From an uncultured Bacteroidales bacterium (GTDB taxonomy: Bacteria; Bacteroidota; Bacteroidia; Bacteroidales; Bacteroidaceae), in the NCBI GenBank assembly GCA_902768605.1, contig CACXLY010000007.1, positions 1 to 57,093 of the forward strand: a stretch of 57,093 bases of DNA, read 5' to 3'. Positions 52,301 to 57,093 of the stretch are shown in pieces. Under the pieces are notes generated by a model. It saw only the letters and a program-made list of their open reading frames with translations, searched no databases and was not told the DNA's origin. Every line of letters starts with the position of its first letter. Within the stretch, counting starts at the first letter, position 1. Both the position numbers and the translations under genes were made by a program.

Positions 52301-54792
52301 ACAGCGAGACCCTCGAGCAGTTCCTCGAGACCTACCGCGCAGCCCTTGTGCTGAAGGAAAGCATCAAGGCTTCTGCTGCCAACTATGCTGCTTACGAGGA
52401 GGCTTGCGAATATGCTGCCAACTTTATCGTGGAGAACAACCTCCAAGGCGTGATGACAGACTTCCTCAAGGATTATCTCGAGCAGAACATGGAGCCGGAC
52501 AACAACTATCCTAACGGCAGCTATCCCTACATCATGGAGGAGCTCAACCTGGACGACGCAGCGCTTGCAGAAGAGATTGCTTTCGTAAACCAGATGCTCG
52601 ATAATGCCATCGCAGGCGGCGTTGTTCCCGGAACAGAGATTACACGTCTGCTGACGAATCCCAACTTCACCGAAGGCTACGAAGGATGGACTGTTGAAGC
52701 TGATGGCGGCACAGCTACCGTTGCTGGCCTGACTGACATCATGCCCATTCCCGAAGGATTCAACAACAAGAGCTTCAGCGCCTCGCAGACTTTGACAGGA
52801 CTGACGAACGGCTACTACATGATGGTAATCAACGGCTTGTTCCGCACCGGTGGCGACATCTACTCTAAGTTCTATGCCGGCCAGCTCTTCCTGAACGACA
52901 CCTACAACTACTTCATGTCTCCCAGCGAGGATGTTATCCCCGAGGAAGAGGCCGAGCCCGGCGTGAACTGCCTTGGCGAAGGCAGCGACAAGCTGTATGA
53001 AGGCGACATCGTGGGTTGGGTTCCGCAGGTAAGAGAAGGCTGCTCCGTTGCCTTCAAGGCAGGACGCTACGAGAACTCCACTGCCGTAGAAGTTACTGAC
53101 GGCACGCTGACTGTCGGCGTACGCAATCAGGGTACAGGCCTCAGCGGCGACTGGCTCCCCTTCGGCGACATCCACCTCATCTACCTCGGCACAGCAGAGG
53201 ATGACATCCAGCAGTCACTCCAGGCAGTGCTCAATTGCTATAGGGACCGTGCACAGACCATCGTGGACTCCGACTGGACCGTCGATGATTTCACCACGTA
53301 TCCCAACATGTCGGAAGAGCTGAAGACCCAGCTCGTTGAAGCTATTGAACAAGTTGACAAGACCAGCGACCGCATGGCACTCATCAACACCTTCTCCGAC
53401 CTCTTCAATCAGGTACTCGCCTGCCGCAAGGCCTACATCGCTATGCTCGACGCAGCCAACAAGCTCTACGACACGCTCGACGGCCTGGGCACCCTGATTT
53501 CCGACGAGGACTATACGAAGTGGGAGGATGAAGTGATTGATGCACAGACGCATTACAGCGAGGGCGACGTATCGGCTGAAGAGGCTCTTGCCATTGCAGA
53601 CAGACTCATCAACAACGACATCATGCCGCAGCCCGTGGACGGCGTTTACCAGCTGAAGACGGCTGCCGACCTCGCTATCTTCTCCTTGATAGTGAACGGC
53701 GGCGCACTCGAATCGGATGCTGTCCTCCTGAACGACATCGACTTCGCAGAGCTGGGCGAGGAATTCGCATGGTCTGCTATCGGCAACTGGGCAAGCTCCG
53801 GCATCGCCTACAAGGGCCACTTCGACGGACAGGGACACGCCATCAAGAACTTCAACGCCACCTCAGACCGCAACTTCTACGGCCTCTTCGGCGTGCTCTC
53901 CGACAATGCACTTGTCGAGAACTTCGACATCTACGGCGAACTCTACACCCTCTACCAGAGCGCAGGCGCCGTGGCTGGATTCGCTCGCGACAACAACGTG
54001 ATTATCCGCAACATCCACAGCTACGTGAACATCCACAACACGAGCGTAGGTGGCAGACAAGGCGGCATCCTGGGTTGCTCCAACGATGGCACGATTCGCG
54101 TTGAGAAGTGTACCTACTCAGGCACATTCGACAGCGAAGACGCTGGCGGCGGCGGCAACTATGGCGGCATCGTGGGCTACACCAACAACAGCACAAATGC
54201 TGTCTGCGACATCGTCGACTGCCTGTTCGACGGTACGCTCTTCAACTCCGCAGAGGTACCCGGCAACTGCACCTTCGGCGGCATGGTGGGCTACACCAAC
54301 TCGTCGCGCGTCACCATCCAGAACTGCCTCTCTATCGGTAAGGTTCAGTCTGCAAGGTACGCACAGTTCTTCGGCGCCCTCAACGGTCCGAACTCCAAGA
54401 TTATCAACAGCTACTATCAGGGCGACTACGTCAACGGCTCTTCAAGTGGCCAGGCTGCCAATCCGCAGGACGCTACTGCCGTGACAGACCAGCAGCTCGA
54501 AAGCGGCGAGATTTGCTTCAAGCTCAACGGCGACCAGAGCGAAATCAGCTGGTACCAGTCCATCAACTTCGACAAGTATCCCGTACTCACACCCAGCAGC
54601 GAGCAGGTATTCTTCAACGAAGAGGAGAACATCTACTACAACCTCATCAACGGCGTTCCCGTTGGCATCAATGAGGTGAAGAGTGCTGAGCCCGAGGTAC
54701 AGACCGGCATCTACAACCTCGCAGGCCAGCGCCTCGAGAAGATGCATAAGGGCATCAACATCGTGAACGGCAAGAAGATTTTTGTTAAGTAA
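49321..54792 (+). CDS. Giant surface protein: LamG, GLUG repeats, CBM-like domain, sorting tail
   Basis: 1823 residues. Signal peptide MKRKLYPIILLLLTGLMGSVHVWAQ; a LamG/concanavalin-like domain (about 27-235); GLUG-type repeats (about 245-470); a block at about 600-900; helical FIVAR-like stretches (about 950-1090 and 1295-1400); a beta-sandwich resembling a carbohydrate-binding module (about 1110-1290, LLTNPNFTEGYEGWTVE); a second GLUG block (about 1435-1730); and the tail GIYNLAGQRLEKMHKGINIVNGKK. The two large GLUG blocks (from about 51355 and 53818) are close copies, so slippage or recombination could remove 2.4 kb. Likely an adhesin or glycan-binding cell-surface protein, exported by a type IX-like route (inference from the tail). 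Confidence 0.85.
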   Translation: MKRKLYPIILLLLTGLMGSVHVWAQDIPEPVAQWNFNNEGDLMAPDKGSLTMTPAVLSTRSISLSTLENAGITSAEGPDGEGAIFVPATSALKVSRAEGAAASQSYTLMIDVMVENAVDYDGLFQTDQSNGSDGDLFIHNNTAGVGSLGYGGNVKNNFWNRFVLTYRDGMNILYQNGEKIAEKAPDANDRFKIMPFGFYLLCDEDGEKQDTYLSSVAFWETSLSDEQINALGGYKEEVKNFEIGTAAELLAFADYVNSGRAANGVLTADIALSGTWENPIGIDGAPFSGTFDGQGHTISGFDGVSAGKFGLFGFISNAEVKNFSIQGKLEANAKSDGTAAHGTGAIGWSASSRVSNVHSALNITVTESNVHHVGGVIGSSQYHNRITGCTFSGTLTETAGNNDCFAGVTGYMAEDTVLYCANYGTINYVLPNCSAGGIAGYLNNQGGMIIGCLNLGQLNLTAEDATPTYGGAIVGNQNNNYTLANFQNNYWLEGTALTGFGGKNIQSPAVSTFTADMLPTGALCYGLNGDQTTIGWYQTIGTDEAPVLDPTHGQVYMNGRMHCNGDVYTDATYSNTYSETTQDEHDFVDGYCSYCDLYDENFTMTPNADGYYEISSVNLLRRFADIVNKGTLNAKAILVNDIDFGPAIAAATAKGQNFVWTPIGSWVGTPAGNACFQGHFDGQGHAIKNFNVNSSQSFFALFGVISTDCLIENFSIDGTINTNTQYTGGVAAYSRDDRPVIRNIHSYVNINNVSAGGRQGGILGGAHSTTFKTVIENCTYSGTLDGNDAGGGGNYGGIVGYINNNSNTVVDITNCLFDGEVVNNNPAPGTCTFGGFVGYSNGGLVTIKNSLSVGHVESAVWGMFFGAVKNASSSLPNSYYKGEILNGSASTVTLDATEVNDEQLASGEICWLLNEKNFVDVAWHQILDEDKYPVLDGNAIVYEFGEYDYRNLTDEMLSELINNVTAKEEEFIEETKAYQPLLDAYDEEIRSWADSETLEQFLETYRAALVLKESIKASAANYAAYEEACEYAANFIVENNLQGVMTDFLKDYLEQNMEPDNNYPNGSYPYIMEELNLDDAALAEEIAFVNQMLDNAIAGGVVPGTEITRLLTNPNFTEGYEGWTVEADGGTATVAGLTDIMPIPEGFNNKSFSASQTLTGLTNGYYMMVINGLFRTGGDIYSKFYAGQLFLNDTYNYFMSPSEDVIPEEEAEPGVNCLGEGSDKLYEGDIVGWVPQVREGCSVAFKAGRYENSTAVEVTDGTLTVGVRNQGTGLSGDWLPFGDIHLIYLGTAEDDIQQSLQAVLNCYRDRAQTIVDSDWTVDDFTTYPNMSEELKTQLVEAIEQVDKTSDRMALINTFSDLFNQVLACRKAYIAMLDAANKLYDTLDGLGTLISDEDYTKWEDEVIDAQTHYSEGDVSAEEALAIADRLINNDIMPQPVDGVYQLKTAADLAIFSLIVNGGALESDAVLLNDIDFAELGEEFAWSAIGNWASSGIAYKGHFDGQGHAIKNFNATSDRNFYGLFGVLSDNALVENFDIYGELYTLYQSAGAVAGFARDNNVIIRNIHSYVNIHNTSVGGRQGGILGCSNDGTIRVEKCTYSGTFDSEDAGGGGNYGGIVGYTNNSTNAVCDIVDCLFDGTLFNSAEVPGNCTFGGMVGYTNSSRVTIQNCLSIGKVQSARYAQFFGALNGPNSKIINSYYQGDYVNGSSSGQAANPQDATAVTDQQLESGEICFKLNGDQSEISWYQSINFDKYPVLTPSSEQVFFNEEENIYYNLINGVPVGINEVKSAEPEVQTGIYNLAGQRLEKMHKGINIVNGKKIFVK

Positions 54793-54855
54793 CGCGACAG
54801 ACTGAGCCCATGCCCGTGCTTCCCGAAGCATAGGCAGCATAGCTAAATAGATTCC

Positions 54856-54905
54856 GCCCCCTCCCCTATGGTTTCAGACAGACCTGCCGGGAGGGGGCTT
54901 TATTA
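54856..54905 (+). terminator. Terminator of the large surface protein gene
   Basis: GCCCCCTCCC (54856-54865) pairs with GGGAGGGGGC (54889-54898), then TTTATTATT. Confidence 0.8.
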
Positions 54906-54986
54906 TTGCTTTCCGGTTTTAGCCGCTCCCATGTTATTGCCGTTTATGGCTAAGTGATAGTTTTATAGCGTCTCATAAAGATAGAG

Positions 54987-55028
54987 GCTCCGCAAGTAAA
55001 CATTTGACTTGCGGGGTCTTTTTTTTGC
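54987..55028 (+). terminator. Second, strong terminator without an obvious gene
   Basis: CCGCAAGT (54990-54997) pairs with ACTTGCGG (55007-55014), followed by GGTC and eight or more T. It lies about 80 bp past the first terminator; the DNA between has no open frame, so it may end a small RNA or serve as backup. Confidence 0.7.
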
Positions 55029-55206
55029 ACATACTACTTGCTTTTGTGCAATAACACGTGGAAATAATGGGAAAAGTTGGAAAAAACATTTTTGTAATTG
55101 TTTCATTATGTATAGGTTATGGATGGTAATTTGAGAATTTTTTTTTTGAATGTTTTATAATTCGTAGATAAAATATTGTTTTGCAATAGATTACGAAATG
55201 ACTTTT

Positions 55207-55222
55207 ATACTTAATTAAGTAT
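55207..55222. promoter_or_regulatory. Perfect 16-bp palindrome, candidate operator
   Basis: ATACTTAATTAAGTAT ends 4 bp before the -33 box of the promoter for the primase-like gene. A looser inverted repeat (ATTCGTA...TACGAAAT, with inner TATTG/CAATA) lies just upstream at about 55160-55200. Confidence 0.55.
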
Positions 55223-55226
55223 TGTA

Positions 55227-55256
55227 TTGTTCATTGTGGACAAATGCCTTACTTTG
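55227..55256 (+). promoter_or_regulatory. Promoter of the primase/VirE genes
   Basis: TTG (55227-55229), 19 bp, TTACTTTG (55249-55256), one base off TAnnTTTG. The ATG at 55288 follows. Confidence 0.5.
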
Positions 55257-55287
55257 CACCGTCAATGATTTAAAAAAAAATCGAATT

Positions 55288-55896
55288 ATGATTCAAAGTA
55301 ATGTAAATGAGCGTTTCAGCATCTTTCCCTGCGGATGGTGGAACGAAGCGAAGCAGGAGGCTTGTCCGCAGCAGCGGCCACAGCAGACACAGACCATCGA
55401 TTGGGTCTATGAGTATATAATATCGGAACGCGCGCGTAAGCCGACGGAGGAGCTGCGGGCGATGATACCTACGGCTACGAAAGCGCAAAGGGACAACTTC
55501 AAGGTGCTCAATTTCGAGTACGCCACGTTCTCGGGTGTCTTCTCGTACCGCAACACAAATTGTTTGGGTGTGCGTTCGCCTTACCTCTGCCTCGACATCG
55601 ACGGCTTGGGTTCGGGGGACGAGGCGCGCGCCGTACAACATGCGCTGTGTGCGGATAAACATGTAGAGACGGAGTTGTGTTTCGTTTCGCCATCCGGGAA
55701 TGGCGTGAAGTGGGTGGTGCGCTTGCCGGAGGCTGTGGAGTGCATGTGTTTCCGCGACCAATGGTACGAGATGCGCAATCACCTTGCCTTCAACTACGGC
55801 CTCGTGGCCGACCCCGCGTGTAAGGACGTCACGCGTGCGTGCTTCCTGCCTTGGGACAATGAGTGTTTTATTAACAATAAATATTTATCAATTTAA
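55288..55896 (+). CDS. VirE N-terminal/BT4734-like primase-type protein
   Basis: 202 residues from ATG 55288. It resembles the N-terminal BT4734/VirE_N domain found on Bacteroidetes mobile elements, a primase-like fold: FSYRNTNCLGVRSPYLCLDIDGLGS carries an acidic DxD-type pair, then CFVSPSGNGVKWVVRLP and DPACKDVTRACFLPWDNECFIN. In many relatives this domain is fused to the helicase that here follows as a separate gene after 13 bp. Probably acts with it in replication of an integrated element. Codons upstream to 55222 are open but precede or overlap the promoter. Confidence 0.72.
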   Translation: MIQSNVNERFSIFPCGWWNEAKQEACPQQRPQQTQTIDWVYEYIISERARKPTEELRAMIPTATKAQRDNFKVLNFEYATFSGVFSYRNTNCLGVRSPYLCLDIDGLGSGDEARAVQHALCADKHVETELCFVSPSGNGVKWVVRLPEAVECMCFRDQWYEMRNHLAFNYGLVADPACKDVTRACFLPWDNECFINNKYLSI

Positions 55897-55909
55897 AATT
55901 AAAAAAAAG

Positions 55910-57093
55910 ATGAAAGAGTCAAATTCTTTTACAGACCTTGAGCATTTACAGCTCGTGGCTGGTCGAATCGCTGAGAGCGGTATCGACATTACAAGTACTT
56001 ACAATGATTGGTTGAAGGTCACTTTTTCGTGCGCCTCGCTCGGTGAGGCGGCGCGGGAACCCTACCACACCATCTGCAGTCAGTATCCCAACTATCGTCG
56101 CGAAGAATGCGATGCGAAGTTCAACAATTGTCTTAAAACAAAATCGTCCACCGACAGTATCGCCCTACTTATGCAGATGGCAAAGGACAATGGTATTGAC
56201 GTTTCGCTTCCACGCGGGCGAAGACCTTTGAGCGAAGAACAGCGCAAGGCGGAACACGCCAGCGTGATGAATGAAGTGAAAGACTATTTGCGAAAGAACC
56301 GCAAATGGCGACACAACACGCTGACGGGTAAAGTAGAGTACAGCGAGAACGGCGGTAGTTGGAAGGAAGTCGATGACCGCTTCATCGACACCATCCTTAC
56401 GAGCCTTACGAGACTTCGTGAACAAGGGCTTCCCGTCAAGGACAATGTTCTGCGTTCACTTGTCAACAGCGAAGATTTCGCGCCCGACTTTGCGCCACAC
56501 CTTGAGTGGCTCAAGTCGCTCCCCGCGTGGAACCCCGAGACTGACCCCGACTACATCCACGACTTCTTCTTTGAACACATGGAGTTCGGACCGATGGCTG
56601 ACCCAGAACTCTACGACCTTGTGTTCCATCGTTGGCTCGTAGCCGTAGTGGCTTTGTGGCGTGGAGAAATCGATGCCAATCCTATTATGCCCACCTTTTG
56701 TGGTTCGCAACAAATAGGCAAGTCGTTTCTGGCTTCCCATTTATTACCTCCTTGTTTACAAACCTATCAGACGGCTATAAGTCCCAACGACCCCATCAAC
56801 AAGGACACCCTATTGACACTCTCCGAAGTCCTGTTGGTCATCTTCGATGAGATAGCCATCAACAGCGACTCAAAGAGCAACACAATGAAGTTCCTACTGA
56901 CGTCGGGACAAATCAATCTTCGTGACGCCTATGGTCACTATCGCAAATCACGTCCACGTATGGCATCCGTCATCGCCACGACGAACTACCATCAATTCAT
57001 ACGTGAAACGGAAGGCAACCGCCGATACATCGGCATCGACCTCGTTGGGACAAGGAATATCTACACCCATCCGCTCAACTACGAAGGCGCCTA
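55910..57093 (+). CDS. VirE/VapE-type P-loop helicase, C-terminus beyond window
   Basis: 394 codons visible, open at the window end. Starts MKESNSFTDLEHLQLVAGRIAESG after an A-rich leader. N-terminal PriCT-like segment (about 1-120), then a VirE-family AAA+/SF3-like domain: Walker A GSQQIGKS (about 264-271), Walker B LLVIFDE, sensor region RPRMASVIATTN and an arginine-rich ETEGNRRYIGIDL. Such proteins with an upstream primase domain are replication or maintenance modules of Bacteroidetes integrative elements or prophage-like elements. No integrase is visible, so the element, if present, continues to the right. Confidence 0.75.
   Translation, partial: MKESNSFTDLEHLQLVAGRIAESGIDITSTYNDWLKVTFSCASLGEAAREPYHTICSQYPNYRREECDAKFNNCLKTKSSTDSIALLMQMAKDNGIDVSLPRGRRPLSEEQRKAEHASVMNEVKDYLRKNRKWRHNTLTGKVEYSENGGSWKEVDDRFIDTILTSLTRLREQGLPVKDNVLRSLVNSEDFAPDFAPHLEWLKSLPAWNPETDPDYIHDFFFEHMEFGPMADPELYDLVFHRWLVAVVALWRGEIDANPIMPTFCGSQQIGKSFLASHLLPPCLQTYQTAISPNDPINKDTLLTLSEVLLVIFDEIAINSDSKSNTMKFLLTSGQINLRDAYGHYRKSRPRMASVIATTNYHQFIRETEGNRRYIGIDLVGTRNIYTHPLNYEGA

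Noticed and set aside
51400..53175. A 591-codon open frame antisense to the giant surface protein
   Set aside because: Composition is typical of a reversed frame, and the sense protein has continuous domain structure and repeats.

Overview
The window is chromosomal DNA of a gut- or rumen-type Bacteroidales bacterium, most like the Prevotellaceae. The evidence is internal. Promoters follow the Bacteroidetes pattern (TTTG/TTG, 19-21 bp, TAnnTTTG). There is a UpxY-type antiterminator at the head of a polysaccharide locus, a small DUF2795 protein, streptopain-like (C10) proteases, a WbsX/GH99-like protein, a six-gene Rnf complex, and secreted proteins ending in the short NLAGQ...G...NGKK tail common in Prevotella. 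Two plant-polymer esterases fit a fibre-degrading habitat. No taxon was confirmed by search.

Layout. 1-2.1 kb: start of a leftward surface-polysaccharide locus (invertible-looking promoter, upxY, UDP-sugar 2-epimerase running off the edge). 2.1-2.8 kb: decayed sequence. 2.8-12.4 kb: a leftward efflux operon (TolC, HlyD, two FtsX-type permeases, ATPase) divergent from a two-component system; tandem palindromes lie between them. 12.6-16.3 kb: DUF2795 protein, PduO-type cobalamin adenosyltransferase, a Bacteroidales hypothetical, a secreted beta-helix protein and an 11-residue-repeat lipoprotein. 16.4-22 kb: a ClpB lacking its N domain, a 97-residue unknown, RNase P RNA, a YihY/BrkB membrane protein and IspE. 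22.2-27.9 kb: rseC-rnfBCDGEA. 28-36.7 kb: galE and two tandem C10 proteases. 37-44.7 kb: GlnRS, a TPR protein, a sialate O-acetylesterase, a flavodoxin and an ABC exporter. 45-48.7 kb: WbsX/GH99-like protein, glucuronoyl esterase (CE15) and feruloyl-esterase-like CE1. 49.3-54.8 kb: one 1823-residue GLUG/LamG surface protein. 55.2 kb to the end: a primase/VirE-helicase pair that looks like the edge of a mobile element.

The most unusual property is repeat biology. Most intergenic gaps carry their own short tandem 'words' (TTAAAGA, GAAGTTAAA, TAGTTAAG, AACTCTAA, CCCTTAAAGGG and others), often flanking a GC-rich core and sometimes arranged as long inverted repeats. The same word types appear in frame inside conserved proteins (2-epimerase, ClpB, GlnRS, RnfB, both C10 proteases), as if the element inserts in coding DNA and is tolerated as a peptide loop. 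Separately, three arrays with an exact 22-bp period follow clpB, glnS and an ABC gene; the clpB array repeats one arm of the gene's own terminator.

Other points for a second look: the probable ON/OFF promoter switch before upxY, the response regulator with receiver and Fis HTH but no AAA+ domain beside two 17-bp palindromes, the N-domain-less ClpB, and a WbsX gene whose signal peptide is cut by ATG-TAG. No CRISPR array, tRNA, rRNA or intact insertion sequence was found.
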